Shown: positions 47,276 to 56,055, counted from the stretch's first letter. The stretch is 64,000 nt of DNA from an uncultured Bacilli bacterium (GCA_944363715.1 CALVUX010000005.1:18400-82399), one strand, 5' to 3'. The notes: a model not told the origin generated them from the letters alone. Numbers and translations are program-made.

Positions 47276-48069
47276 TTAGGAATAAAGTGTTCTATTCCTT
47301 TATATTTATCTCGTTTTTTAATATAGAAGTAACCTAGGATAGAGAAAGTTACCGCTCCTATAAAATTAACTATTAAATCTTCCATAGTATCAATTAATCC
47401 TATATCAAGATAACCATCAGATATTGTTATAGTGTCATTACCATAATGAATTGAAGTATCATCTATACCTGTAATAATTTTAGGATCAAAAGCATTGGCA
47501 TTTGTTAAATTAACTGATGATATTTTATTTACAACTGTATCTTTCTGCATATCAGTACTTAACAGACTATCAGCGGTATATTCAAAGAATTCCCATGCTA
47601 CTCCTACAGTCATAGAAAAACAAAATGATACTAATGCAACAAAGATAGGACTCATTTTAATATGAAATTTATCAGTACTATTTAAAATATCAATTAGAGA
47701 AAAGCCTATCGCGGCTGCTAGGAACCCATTAAGAGTGTGAAGAATCATATCCCAGTTGGGAATAATATTATAGAAGTTTTGAATCTCTCCTAATATTTCA
47801 GCTGAAAATATGAATAGAAGAATGATTATTTCTAAAACATTAGGAATACTTACTTTGAACTTATCTTCAATAAAAAAAGGAATTACAAATAATATTAAAG
47901 TTAAAATACATAAGAAGACGTTATGATAGTTTCCCATAAATATTTCTCTTATTAAACAGAGAATAACTAGTAGTCTTAAAATTGTATAAAAAATTGCTAC
48001 TTTCTTATTTTCTTCCTCTTTATAGTATTCTACTAATCTTTTTTGAAAGTTTTTAATTCTTTTTAACAT
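47260..48069 (-). CDS. Multi-pass membrane protein (DUF2238-like)
   Basis: The 269-residue protein has about seven hydrophobic segments. The stretch GEIQNFYNIIPNWDMILHTLNGFLAAAIGFSLIDILN and later VGVAWEFFEYTADSLL resemble a family of membrane-spanning proteins in Bacillota (DUF2238/YjdF type). An insertion facing outside (about residues 185-230, DTVVNKISSVNLTNANAFDPK) separates the last segment, which starts DTMEDLIVNFIGAVTFSILGYF. Function is not known. Confidence 0.75.
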   Translation of the reverse strand: MLKRIKNFQKRLVEYYKEEENKKVAIFYTILRLLVILCLIREIFMGNYHNVFLCILTLILFVIPFFIEDKFKVSIPNVLEIIILLFIFSAEILGEIQNFYNIIPNWDMILHTLNGFLAAAIGFSLIDILNSTDKFHIKMSPIFVALVSFCFSMTVGVAWEFFEYTADSLLSTDMQKDTVVNKISSVNLTNANAFDPKIITGIDDTSIHYGNDTITISDGYLDIGLIDTMEDLIVNFIGAVTFSILGYFYIKKRDKYKGIEHFIPKKKKA

Positions 48070-48158
48070 ACACTTACTCCTTTTATATAATTATAGAGGA
48101 TATTTTATTTTGTGTAAAGATATGATACAATATGAAATATGAAAAGAGGTGTTAATCT

Positions 48159-49466
48159 ATGAAATTACCAATTGTAGCGATTGTGGGAAGACCTAATGTA
48201 GGTAAAAGTACTTTATTTAATAAAATTGCTGGTAGTCGTATTGCTATTATAGAAGATACTCCAGGGGTTACAAGAGATAGGCTCTATGAAGAAGTTAGTT
48301 ATTTAAATAAACCTTTTTATTTAGTTGATACTGGAGGAATTGACCTAGGTGATGAAAAGTTTAATGATGAGATAAAGATGCAAGCGGAAATTGCTATTAA
48401 TGAAGCGGATGTTGTTATCTTTGTTGTGGATGCTAAGGATGGTATTACTAGTAATGATTTAGTTGTTAGAGATATTTTAAGGAAAAGTAATAAAAAAATT
48501 ATTGTAGCGATTAATAAGATGGATAATAAAGATAGTTATGATAATATTTATGACTTTTATGAACTTGGGTTTGATAATTATATTCCTATTAGTGCAATTC
48601 ATAATACTGGTTATATTGAACTTATGGATGAAGTAACAATGGATTTTAAAACTAAAGAAGAAAATGATGAAGATGATAGATTAAAAATTGCAATTATAGG
48701 TAGACCTAATGTTGGTAAGAGTTCTTTAACTAATGCTATTTTAAATGAAGATAGAGTCGTTGTTAGTGATGTAGCAGGGACAACAAGAGATTCTATTAAT
48801 ACTATCTTTAAATATCATGATGAAGAGTTTGTTTTAATTGATACAGCAGGAATGAGAAAAAAAGGTAAAGTTTATGAGAGTGTTGAGAAATATAGTTTAT
48901 TTAGGTCAATGAATTCTATTGATAAGAGTGATATATGTCTTTTAGTAATTGATGCAGAAGATGGTATTAAAGAACATGATAAACATATTGCAGGTTATGC
49001 GATAGAACGTGGTAAAGGTTTAATTATAGTTGTAAATAAATGGGATGCAGTGGAGAATGCTAACATATCAGAGTTTAAGAAATTAGTTAGAAGTGAATTT
49101 CAGTTTGCAACTTATGCTCCTGTTGTCTTCTTATCTGCTTTAACTAAAAAAAGAATTCATACTTTAATGCCTGAAGTCTTAAAGCTAAAAGAAAATATTA
49201 GTAGAGAGATTAAGACTAGTGTTTTAAATGAAGTTATAGAAGATGCTTATAGTTTAAACCCTGCTCCTAGTTATAAAGGTAAAAGACTTAAGATTTATTT
49301 TGTTAGTCAAACAGGAGTAAAACCTCCTAAGTTTACTTTTAGAGTTAATAGTAAGGGGTTAGTACATTTCTCATATGAGAGATATTTAGAAAATAAATTA
49401 AGAGAGAATTTTGAACTTGAAGGAACTCCTATTGTTCTTCAGTTTAAAAATAGAAATGGAGAGTAA
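48159..49466 (+). CDS. der: Ribosome assembly GTPase Der (EngA)
   Basis: Der has two tandem GTPase domains and acts in 50S subunit assembly. The 435-residue protein has GRPNVGKSTLFNKI and DTGGI in domain 1, GRPNVGKSSLTNAIL, DTAGMRKKGK and NKWD in domain 2, and a C-terminal KH-like domain (KRLKIYFVSQTGVKPPKFTF). The start follows AAGAGGTGTTAATCT. A 61-codon gene follows two bases after the stop. Confidence 0.97.
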   Translation: MKLPIVAIVGRPNVGKSTLFNKIAGSRIAIIEDTPGVTRDRLYEEVSYLNKPFYLVDTGGIDLGDEKFNDEIKMQAEIAINEADVVIFVVDAKDGITSNDLVVRDILRKSNKKIIVAINKMDNKDSYDNIYDFYELGFDNYIPISAIHNTGYIELMDEVTMDFKTKEENDEDDRLKIAIIGRPNVGKSSLTNAILNEDRVVVSDVAGTTRDSINTIFKYHDEEFVLIDTAGMRKKGKVYESVEKYSLFRSMNSIDKSDICLLVIDAEDGIKEHDKHIAGYAIERGKGLIIVVNKWDAVENANISEFKKLVRSEFQFATYAPVVFLSALTKKRIHTLMPEVLKLKENISREIKTSVLNEVIEDAYSLNPAPSYKGKRLKIYFVSQTGVKPPKFTFRVNSKGLVHFSYERYLENKLRENFELEGTPIVLQFKNRNGE

Positions 49467-49468
49467 TT

Positions 49469-49654
49469 ATGTTATTTAGAAGAGTTGATCCTAAAACTGA
49501 GTTAGAAGGAATTGATAGAGCGGTAGAAATTTTAAATGATAGATTTCAGAAGAAACTTATTAGTTTAGAAGAGTTTAATAAGAAGTCACTTGAGTTTGGA
49601 AGAAGGAAAGCTAAGTGTTTAAAAAAGCTAGAAAAACAAGAGAGGAATAGTTAA
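49469..49654 (+). CDS. Small unknown protein downstream of der
   Basis: The 61-residue protein is basic and helical, with DRAVEILNDRFQKKLISLEEFNKKSLEFGRRKAKCLKKLEKQ. GGAGAGTAATT before its ATG overlaps the der end. It resembles a short SHOCT-like helical hairpin (LNDRFQKKLISLEEFNKK), which is a guess. Co-transcription with der is likely. Confidence 0.7.
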   Translation: MLFRRVDPKTELEGIDRAVEILNDRFQKKLISLEEFNKKSLEFGRRKAKCLKKLEKQERNS

Positions 49655-49674
49655 TTATATTGTTTGATACAAAT

Positions 49675-49704
49675 TTGACTTTTTTACATACACTATTGTA
49701 TAAT
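49675..49704 (+). promoter_or_regulatory. Sigma-A promoter of tyrS
   Basis: TTGACT at 49675-49680 and a perfect TATAAT at 49699-49704 are separated by 18 bases. Transcription would start just before the T-box leader. Confidence 0.75.
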
Positions 49705-49719
49705 ATAGCCAGTTAATTA

Positions 49720-49925
49720 AAAAGCGATTCATTCGAAGTAATTATTTTATAATATTTTAAAGAGAGCTTATGGTTGGTGTAAATAAGCAAAAATAAAATA
49801 ATGAATTACAAATGATGATTTTAATCGGATAATATCCGTTATCAATAAGAGGTAATATACTATTATTACAAATAAAGGTGGTACCACGAGCAATCGTCCT
49901 TTGGGATGATTGTTCGTTTTTTTAT
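49720..49925 (+). promoter_or_regulatory. T-box riboswitch (tyrosyl) with terminator
   Basis: The leader has the T-box sequence AAGGTGGTACCACG at 49875-49888, which forms the antiterminator with uncharged tRNA. A likely specifier TAC lies at 49807-49809 in GAATTACAAATG, reading Tyr. The terminator pairs CGAGCAATCGTCC (49887-49899) with GGATGATTGTTCG (49904-49916), followed by a T run. The downstream gene is tyrS, matching the specifier. Uncharged tRNA-Tyr would allow read-through. Confidence 0.93.
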
Positions 49926-49943
49926 TTCAAGGAGGTGGTTTGT

Positions 49944-50036
49944 ATGGATAGTGACTATTACTATTATTACTTTGATGATTGTAATTTAATTAACTATACA
50001 AACTATTTAGGAGGAATAAAAAATGAGCAAAGATGA
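49944..50036 (+). CDS. Tyrosine-rich leader peptide ORF overlapping tyrS
   Basis: An ATG at 49944, five bases after AAGGAGGTGG, opens a 30-codon frame that ends at 50036, 14 bases inside tyrS. Seven of 30 codons are Tyr, five of them consecutive (codons 5-9, MDSDYYYYYFDDC). The tyrS ribosome binding site AGGAGGA lies within codons 22-24 of this frame. It lies past the T-box terminator, so it is present only in read-through transcripts. A role in sensing charged tRNA-Tyr by ribosome stalling or coupling is inferred from composition and position. Confidence 0.7.
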   Translation: MDSDYYYYYFDDCNLINYTNYLGGIKNEQR

Positions 50037-51213
50037 ACAAATAGAACTTATTATAAGAAAAGCAGTTCAAACATTTAATGAGGACTCATTAATAAAAAAA
50101 TTAAAAAGTGATGAAAAGTTAGTTATTAAGTTTGGTGCAGACCCTTCAAGACCTGACTTACATTTAGGACACACAGTTCCTTTAAGAGTGTTAAAAATGT
50201 TGCAAGATATGGGACATGAAATTATTTTTGTTATAGGCGATTTTACAGCCATGATTGGAGACCCTAGTGGTAAAAATAAAACTAGACCTCAATTAACTTT
50301 TGAAGAAACTCGTAAAAGTGGAGAAACATATTTTAAACAGGTAACTAAAATTTTAGATAAAGACAAAACTAAGATTGTTTATAATTCTGAATGGTTAAGT
50401 AAAATGAATTTTAAAGATGTTCTAGAATTAACAGGAAAATATACTGTTGCAAGAATACTTGAAAGAGATGATTTTAAAAATAGATTTATAAATAATATAC
50501 CTATTGGAATACATGAATTTATGTATCCTTTAATGCAAGGATATGACTCTGTCGCTATTAAAGCTGATATTGAAATTGGTGGGACTGACCAAACTTTTAA
50601 TTTATTGGTAGGTAGAGAATTACAAAAAGATTATAACCAAGTTCCACAAGATGTAATAGTATTTCCATTATTAGTAGGTCTTGATGGAAAAGAAAAGATG
50701 AGTAAGTCATTAGATAATTATATAGGAATCGATGAAGAACCAGCTATTATGTTTGAAAAGGCAATGAAGATACCAGATGAATGTTTAGAAACATACTTTC
50801 AACTTACAACCGATATTAATACTGATACATATAAACAGTGGATTAAAGATGATATAGTAAATGCTCATAAAGAATTTGGAAAGGAAATAATAAGAATGTA
50901 TCATGGAGAAGAATTTGTTGCTCCAGCAGTTGAAAGATACCATAATATTGCTAAAGGTTTAATTCCTAATGATATAAATATAGTTGATTTAGAAAAATTC
51001 TCTTTAGATTTATCTTTGATAGATTTACTAGTAAAAATAGAATTAGTATCTTCTAAATCAGAAGCTAAAAGAATTATTGAACAAAATGGAATAAAAATTA
51101 ATGGAAAAAGAGAAAATGACATTACTAGAGTTATAACATTAGATGATTTAGAAAATAATTCGTTGATTGTTCAAAAAGGTAAAAACGTATTTTTAAAATT
51201 ATTATTTAAGTAA
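50023..51213 (+). CDS. tyrS: Tyrosyl-tRNA synthetase
   Basis: This class I synthetase charges tRNA-Tyr. The 396-residue protein has the HIGH-type motif DLHLGHTVPLRVLK, FVIGDFTAMIGDPSGKNKTRP, the tyrosine pocket GGTDQTFNLLVGRELQ and KMSKS (EKMSKSLDNYIG). A C-terminal S4 RNA-binding domain is present from about residue 330 (LSLIDLLVKIELVSSKSEAKRII). The motifs resemble the TyrZ subgroup. Expression is under the T-box and possibly the Tyr-rich leader. Confidence 0.97.
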   Translation: MSKDEQIELIIRKAVQTFNEDSLIKKLKSDEKLVIKFGADPSRPDLHLGHTVPLRVLKMLQDMGHEIIFVIGDFTAMIGDPSGKNKTRPQLTFEETRKSGETYFKQVTKILDKDKTKIVYNSEWLSKMNFKDVLELTGKYTVARILERDDFKNRFINNIPIGIHEFMYPLMQGYDSVAIKADIEIGGTDQTFNLLVGRELQKDYNQVPQDVIVFPLLVGLDGKEKMSKSLDNYIGIDEEPAIMFEKAMKIPDECLETYFQLTTDINTDTYKQWIKDDIVNAHKEFGKEIIRMYHGEEFVAPAVERYHNIAKGLIPNDINIVDLEKFSLDLSLIDLLVKIELVSSKSEAKRIIEQNGIKINGKRENDITRVITLDDLENNSLIVQKGKNVFLKLLFK

Positions 51214-51240
51214 ATTATAATTTTTAAGGAGATGATTTTT

Positions 51241-51849
51241 ATGACAGCAGTAGAATTTGTTGAAGACTATTGGGAATACTATTTAACTTTGGAATCTAAT
51301 TTTATTAATACTTTCCGTTATGTAGCACTTGATAAAAAAAATAAGAAGTGCTACTCTGTTGAATTTTTCGGATTAATACAGTCAATATGTTCCGAAATTG
51401 ATTCTGTTATGAAAGTTTTGTGTGGTTTACCTGGTAATAGTGATAGTCATCAAGCTAATATTTTTAAATATAAACAAATATTAGAAAGTAAAAATATCTT
51501 TCTTCATAAAGATAAGATAAATATAGAAATGTCTAACTACATTAAATTAGTTCCTTTTAAAGAGTGGAAAAATTCCGCCCATTTAAATTGGTGGAAAACC
51601 TATACTACTCTTAAACATGATAGATTAGGGAATATAGAAGATGCTAATCAATACAATGTTTTAGTCTCTTTATCAGCTTTATACTTATTAGAAGTTTATT
51701 TAATTAAAACTATCAATAAGAATAATCACATTATAAAAGAATCACAACTATTTAATTGTAAAGCAGTGGAAGGTTGCTTTAGTGAAGAAGTCTATTTAGG
51801 TACAACGACAGATGAAAAGTGGGAAGAAGCAATGAATAATTCTGATTAA
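51241..51849 (+). CDS. Unknown helical protein with a HEPN-like WW-KHDR motif
   Basis: From the ATG at 51241 after AAGGAGATGATTTTT the protein has 202 residues and is mostly helical. The motif NWWKTYTTLKHDRLGN followed by the hydrophobic helix NVLVSLSALYLLEVYLIK resembles a group of HEPN-like proteins. The full R-x4-6-H ribonuclease signature is not evident, so nuclease activity is uncertain. No antitoxin-like MNT gene is beside it. It follows tyrS closely but may be independent. Confidence 0.6.
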   Translation: MTAVEFVEDYWEYYLTLESNFINTFRYVALDKKNKKCYSVEFFGLIQSICSEIDSVMKVLCGLPGNSDSHQANIFKYKQILESKNIFLHKDKINIEMSNYIKLVPFKEWKNSAHLNWWKTYTTLKHDRLGNIEDANQYNVLVSLSALYLLEVYLIKTINKNNHIIKESQLFNCKAVEGCFSEEVYLGTTTDEKWEEAMNNSD

Positions 51850-51918
51850 AAAATGTATTATAAAATATATAGGAACAAAAATATTAAAACCTCATACTAT
51901 AGAAGTAGGAGGTTTTCT

Positions 51919-52158
51919 ATGTTTGGAGATAGTTTTTTTAAGAAAGTTGAACAAAAGACTAATGTTAATAAAGATACTATTTTATCGTTAGCAGACAAAT
52001 TACAGAAAGGTAATATGAAAGATGAGAAAGTACTTTCAGAAGTAGTTGATGAGATTGCTAATATGACTGGTAAAAGTGTTAGTAGTGAGAAGAAAGATAA
52101 AATAATAAAAACGATTATGCAAGATGAAGTTCCTGATAATGTAGATAAGATGTTTTAA
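51919..52158 (+). CDS. SpoVIF-like (stage VI sporulation protein F) small protein
   Basis: The ATG at 51919 after AAGTAGGAGGTTTTCT gives 79 residues. The pattern SFFKKVEQKTNVNKDTILSLADKLQKGNMKDEKVLSEVVDEIANMTGKSVSSEKKDKI with a short end matches the YjcC/SpoVIF family, which in Bacillus acts in late spore coat assembly. The length is close to that of the family. Together with spoIVA it points to a sporulating lineage. Confidence 0.8.
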   Translation: MFGDSFFKKVEQKTNVNKDTILSLADKLQKGNMKDEKVLSEVVDEIANMTGKSVSSEKKDKIIKTIMQDEVPDNVDKMF

Positions 52159-52160
52159 AT

Positions 52161-52289
52161 TTTTAAAAAAAGTATGAATTTTGTAAATTGACCCTATTTT
52201 TGGAGGTCAATTTTTAATTTTCTCTAGGCGAATTTAATAAATTGACCCCTGTTTTTAGAGTGAATTTACAATTTTCTCTTTTTGCACTA
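52161..52289 (+). repeat. Rpn-leader repeat, copy A
   Basis: This stretch upstream of the Rpn-tail genes matches 63334-63460 in inverted orientation. The first 29 bases are identical in both, and the remainder aligns with substitutions, including CCTGTTTT and CTTTTTGCA blocks. AAATTGACC/GGTCAATTTTT within it (52184-52217) may also terminate the SpoVIF-like gene. Confidence 0.75.
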
Positions 52290-52363
52290 AATATTACTTT
52301 GTGTTATGGTAAAGTCACTTTTCGAAAAGTATTTAATTAATTACTGTAAGGAGGTTATTGTAA

Positions 52364-52861
52364 ATGAAAAGAGTTGTAATTAATTTTAATAAGTTTGCGT
52401 GTAGTGAAGATAAAAACACGATAGTAAAAAAATATGAGAAAGAATATATCAATGATAAAGGAGAAAAAGAAGAGGCTTTAGTCTGTGATGTCTTTCTTGC
52501 TCCTTTAAAAGGTGTTCGTTATGATGGTACTAATAAAGAAGATGCTATGTTGGCATTATTAGGTGCTGATAGTTTAGAAGAAATGAGAGAAATTGCTAAT
52601 GGTGAAGAAGTTATGATGGAAGTTGTTCATCAGCTTGAAAAGATGCTTTATGATGATGAATTTATTAAAGAATATCAAGATGACTTGAAAAAACAAGCTT
52701 ATAAAGCAGGTTATGATGAAGGCTTTGATGATGGGTGTTTTGATGAGAAGATACTTGTCTGTATAAAATTACTTAAGAAAAAATTCTCTTATGACTTTAT
52801 TAAAGATATTACTGACTTACCTCTTGTTAAAATAAAGATAGTTGAGCGTGATTTTGTATGA
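52364..52861 (+). CDS. Rpn/PD-(D/E)XK transposase-family remnant or C-terminal protein
   Basis: The 165-residue protein resembles only the C-terminal part of Rpn-family (recombination-promoting nuclease) proteins: AMLALLGADSLEEMREIANGEEVMMEVVHQLEKM followed by the AGYDEGFDDG Gly/Asp repeats. The N-terminal nuclease domain is absent. AAGGAGGTTATTGTAA precedes the ATG, so it is translated. It overlaps the next small gene by four bases. It may be an internal-deletion derivative of a gene like that at 62364. Confidence 0.65.
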   Translation: MKRVVINFNKFACSEDKNTIVKKYEKEYINDKGEKEEALVCDVFLAPLKGVRYDGTNKEDAMLALLGADSLEEMREIANGEEVMMEVVHQLEKMLYDDEFIKEYQDDLKKQAYKAGYDEGFDDGCFDEKILVCIKLLKKKFSYDFIKDITDLPLVKIKIVERDFV

Positions 52862-53079
52862 GAGGGATATTTGATAAAAAACTTAAAGAGGAAAGAAATA
52901 TAAATATCAAAGAGATTGAAAACAATTGCTATAATAATGGTTATGATGATGGAAAGAGTGATGGTGAGTATGAGATGCAAATAGAAATTGCTAAAAAACT
53001 TAAGAAAGCTAATTTATCTAATAATGAGATAGTAGAAATTACGGGTATTAGTCAAGAGGTATTAAAAGACTTAAATTAG
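52858..53079 (+). CDS. Rpn C-terminal-tail protein
   Basis: The 73-residue protein has a charged region with a GYDDGKSDGEYEMQ repeat and ends in IAKKLKKANLSNNEIVEITGISQEVLKDL, the helix-turn-helix-like tail of Rpn-family proteins. It overlaps the preceding gene by four bases (ATGA) in a different frame, so the two might be parts of one ancestral gene split by a frameshift. It could also be a working small protein. Confidence 0.65.
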   Translation: MRGIFDKKLKEERNINIKEIENNCYNNGYDDGKSDGEYEMQIEIAKKLKKANLSNNEIVEITGISQEVLKDLN

Positions 53080-54094
53080 TAAGGCAACTTTTGATTAAGG
53101 CTTTTATGGTATTTAGAATATACTTTTTATTAACATCATCTAGTTTATAAATAGCGATTAAAATATTAGGAAGCTTAATTATAAAGTTTTTTGATATTTC
53201 ATCTAGAGTCGTTAAGTTAGTTGATTTTAATACTGTAAAAAGAGAGTCTATAAAGATTTCTCTTTCTTTTTTGGAAAGACTACTTAAAAAGTCATTTATA
53301 ACTTTATTAGTATAGGCAGTACCATCTGATAAATCCTTTAAGATTATGAAGTTGTTATCTTTAACTAACCAAGAGAAAGGGTCATGTTCTAATATACCTT
53401 TTTCACTACTCTTTATTATCTTATAATGTTCGTTAGTATAAAGAAGCATTCCTATAATAGATGATGATGGTACTATTTTCTCAATTTTTTCTTTAACACT
53501 TTGATAATTGGAAGTAGTTAAAAATTCCTTTAAAAATCCAGGTCCATCATGAGAATATATCTTTATTATTCTAGAGGATAAATCATTAGATAAATTACAC
53601 CCTGCATATACTGCTAGATTACCTCCTTTGGAGTGCCCTCCTATATAGAACTTTCTTGGTATTAGTTTAGTTATCTTCTCTACATAGTTTAGGGCTTCTT
53701 TTTGGGCTGGTACTGGTAACATAAAAGACATATTGAAATCTTCTTTCCAACCTGTAAGAGTAGAATCTGTTCCTCTAAATGAAATATACATAGTATTATC
53801 AGGAAGTAAGAAAGTTACAGCAGAGAACTGTTTTTCTATTAAATCATTAGTATCTTCTACATAGAAGCATAGTTCTACATCTTTATAACGATTACTTGCT
53901 ATAACTCTTTTAATAAATTCTTTATTCTTTTTAGTTTTTGCAGACTTAAGAACACTCAAATCTTTTAACTTGGTTTTAGTATTTGGAAAATGTAAGTAAG
54001 ATAAATATGCTAAGATGAGACTATCTACAATATTAAATGAATCTTCAGTAAAAGATTTTTGATTTTTTTCTAAATAGTTTAAAAAATTAGCCAA
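53048..54094 (-). CDS. Mbeg1-like (DUF2974) alpha/beta hydrolase
   Basis: The 348-residue protein is lipase-like. The nucleophile elbow is FYIGGHSKGGNLAVYAG. The preceding strand region TMYISFRGTDSTLTGWKEDFNMSF matches the DUF2974 family, and IYSHDGPGF carries the likely Asp. No signal peptide is seen. The substrate is unknown, and lipids or acyl esters are possible. Its 3' end overlaps the convergent Rpn-tail gene by 32 bases. Confidence 0.85.
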   Translation of the reverse strand: MANFLNYLEKNQKSFTEDSFNIVDSLILAYLSYLHFPNTKTKLKDLSVLKSAKTKKNKEFIKRVIASNRYKDVELCFYVEDTNDLIEKQFSAVTFLLPDNTMYISFRGTDSTLTGWKEDFNMSFMLPVPAQKEALNYVEKITKLIPRKFYIGGHSKGGNLAVYAGCNLSNDLSSRIIKIYSHDGPGFLKEFLTTSNYQSVKEKIEKIVPSSSIIGMLLYTNEHYKIIKSSEKGILEHDPFSWLVKDNNFIILKDLSDGTAYTNKVINDFLSSLSKKEREIFIDSLFTVLKSTNLTTLDEISKNFIIKLPNILIAIYKLDDVNKKYILNTIKALIKSCLTNLSLLIPLD

Positions 54095-54169
54095 AATTAC
54101 TCCTTTCTTTCATAAAAACAAATTTTATGAATAAATATTTATTAGAATAAGAGAAGAAAGAAGGCTGTG

Positions 54170-55651
54170 ATGTTTATGGAAAAAACAGAAATTATTAAAA
54201 ATATTGCTTTAAGAAGTGGTGGTGATATTTATTTAGGTGTTGTTGGAGCGGTTAGAACTGGTAAGAGTACTTTTATTAAGAGAATGGTGGAAACTTTAGT
54301 AGTTCCTTATATTGAAGATGAATATGAAAAGAAAAGAACACTAGATGAGATTCCTCAAAGTGCTCAGGGTAAGACTATTATGACAACAGAGCCTAAATTC
54401 ATTCCTAATCAAGCTGCTAAAGTTAATATTGATGATTTTAGTTGTAATATTAGATTAGTTGATTGTGTTGGTTATGTTATTCCTAATGCTAAGGGGGCAA
54501 GTGATGATAATGGTCCAAGGATGGTTAAGACTCCTTGGTATGATGAAGAGATTCCTTTTGTAGAGGCTGCTGAAGTTGGTACTGAGAAGGTTATTAAGGA
54601 TCACTCTACTATTGGTATTGTTGTTACTACTGATGGTTCTATTGGTGAGTTTAATAGAAGTGATTATTTAGAAGCTGAAGAGAGAGTTATTGAAGAATTA
54701 AAAGCGATTGGTAAACCTTTTATTGTAGTGCTTAATACAACTCATCCTACTCTACCTGAAACTGAAAGACTTGCTGAATCTATTAAAGAAGCACATAATG
54801 TTCCTGTTTTACCTATTAATGTAGATCAAATGAATGAAAGAGAAATGATTTCTATATTAAGAGAAGCTTTATATGAGTTTCCTGTCTTAGAAGTTAAAGT
54901 TAATATGCCTGAGTGGATTGCTATTTTAAATGCTAATAATGAGATTAAACGTAAATATATTGATGTTATTCGTGAAAGTGTTATGGAAGTTGATAAGTTA
55001 AGGGATATTGAAAAGATTACAGAACACTTTAGAAGCAATGAAGTAATTGAGAAAGCTTATTTATCTGATGTAGATCCTTCTACTGGTATTGTTACTATTA
55101 ATTTAGAGGCTCCTAGTTCTTTATATAGTGATGTCTTAAGAGATATTATTAAGATAGATGTTACTAGTAAAGCAGGACTTTTATCTTTATTCCAAGATTA
55201 TGAAGAAGCTAGACGCGAATATGATCAGATTAAATATGCTTTAAAGATGGTTAAACAAACTGGTTATGGTGTTGCAACTCCAACGCTTTCTGATATGAAA
55301 TTAGATACACCTGAGATTATTAAACAAGGTCCTAGATATGGAGTTAAACTTAAAGCTGTCGCACCATCTATTCATATGATTAGAGTTGATGTTAATTCTA
55401 CTTTTGAACCTATTATTGGTAGTGAAGTTCAAAGTAAAGAGTTAATTGATTACTTAATGAGAGATTATGAAAATAATCCTAGTGAGATATGGAAGAGTGA
55501 AATATTTGGTAGAAGTTTAGATAATATTGTACAGGAAGGAATACAAGCGAAGATTAATTCTATGCCAGATAATATTAGATATAAATTACAACAAACCTTA
55601 ACTAAGGTTGTTAATAAAGGCTCTAACAACATGATTGCTATAGTTCTCTAA
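54170..55651 (+). CDS. spoIVA: Stage IV sporulation protein A
   Basis: SpoIVA is an ATPase that polymerises on the forespore surface as the base of the spore coat. The ~493-residue protein matches throughout: GGDIYLGVVGAVRTGKSTFIKRMVE (Walker A), IPQSAQGKTIMTTEPKFIP, LVDCVGYVIPNAKG, PWYDEEIPFVEAAEVGT, STIGIVVTTDGSIG, and the C-terminal EIFGRSLDNIVQEGIQAKI. The start could be at 54170 or at the MEKT codon at 54176. Its integrity implies that spore formation, or something derived from it, is retained. Confidence 0.97.
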   Translation: MFMEKTEIIKNIALRSGGDIYLGVVGAVRTGKSTFIKRMVETLVVPYIEDEYEKKRTLDEIPQSAQGKTIMTTEPKFIPNQAAKVNIDDFSCNIRLVDCVGYVIPNAKGASDDNGPRMVKTPWYDEEIPFVEAAEVGTEKVIKDHSTIGIVVTTDGSIGEFNRSDYLEAEERVIEELKAIGKPFIVVLNTTHPTLPETERLAESIKEAHNVPVLPINVDQMNEREMISILREALYEFPVLEVKVNMPEWIAILNANNEIKRKYIDVIRESVMEVDKLRDIEKITEHFRSNEVIEKAYLSDVDPSTGIVTINLEAPSSLYSDVLRDIIKIDVTSKAGLLSLFQDYEEARREYDQIKYALKMVKQTGYGVATPTLSDMKLDTPEIIKQGPRYGVKLKAVAPSIHMIRVDVNSTFEPIIGSEVQSKELIDYLMRDYENNPSEIWKSEIFGRSLDNIVQEGIQAKINSMPDNIRYKLQQTLTKVVNKGSNNMIAIVL

Positions 55652-55666
55652 CTGAGAACTTTTTTT
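55642..55666 (+). terminator. Terminator of spoIVA
   Basis: AGTTCTC, a five-base loop, GAGAACT and a T run overlap the spoIVA stop codon. Confidence 0.9.
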
Positions 55667-56055
55667 GTGTCTATAATAATATTAGAATGTTCTATTAGAT
55701 GCAAATAGTCTTTTAGGCTTAGAGTATCCACATCTATTTTACTTTTAAATTCTGGAAAGTCTGTTTCATCTATTAAGTTTAAATATACTTTTATTTTATC
55801 TTTAATAACTACTCTTAAATCCACTTCTTCTGAGAAATCAAAGGTGTCTATTTTCTCTACTTTCAAAATAGTTCCTACAATATTATGATGATAAACATCT
55901 ACTTCGTAAAATCCTGGTTCTAATAGATGATATTTATGATTATAATTTAAAAAGATATGTTTAATTTTAGATATTATTTCTTCTTCTGTTAGACTCTTTA
56001 AATTAACTGGTAATATTAAATAATATAAAGTATCTGATTTTATTATTAACTTCAT
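55648..56055 (-). CDS. Unknown 135-aa protein
   Basis: No family is recognised. The protein is a compact alpha/beta type with alternating strands, such as YHLLEPGFYEVDVYHHNIVGTILKVEKIDTF and VDLRVVIKDKIKVYLNLID, and a C-terminal helix. No catalytic motif is visible. It is convergent with spoIVA and overlaps its end by four bases. Upstream lies engB with its terminator, so it probably has its own promoter. Confidence 0.7.
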   Translation of the reverse strand: MKLIIKSDTLYYLILPVNLKSLTEEEIISKIKHIFLNYNHKYHLLEPGFYEVDVYHHNIVGTILKVEKIDTFDFSEEVDLRVVIKDKIKVYLNLIDETDFPEFKSKIDVDTLSLKDYLHLIEHSNIIIDTKKVLS

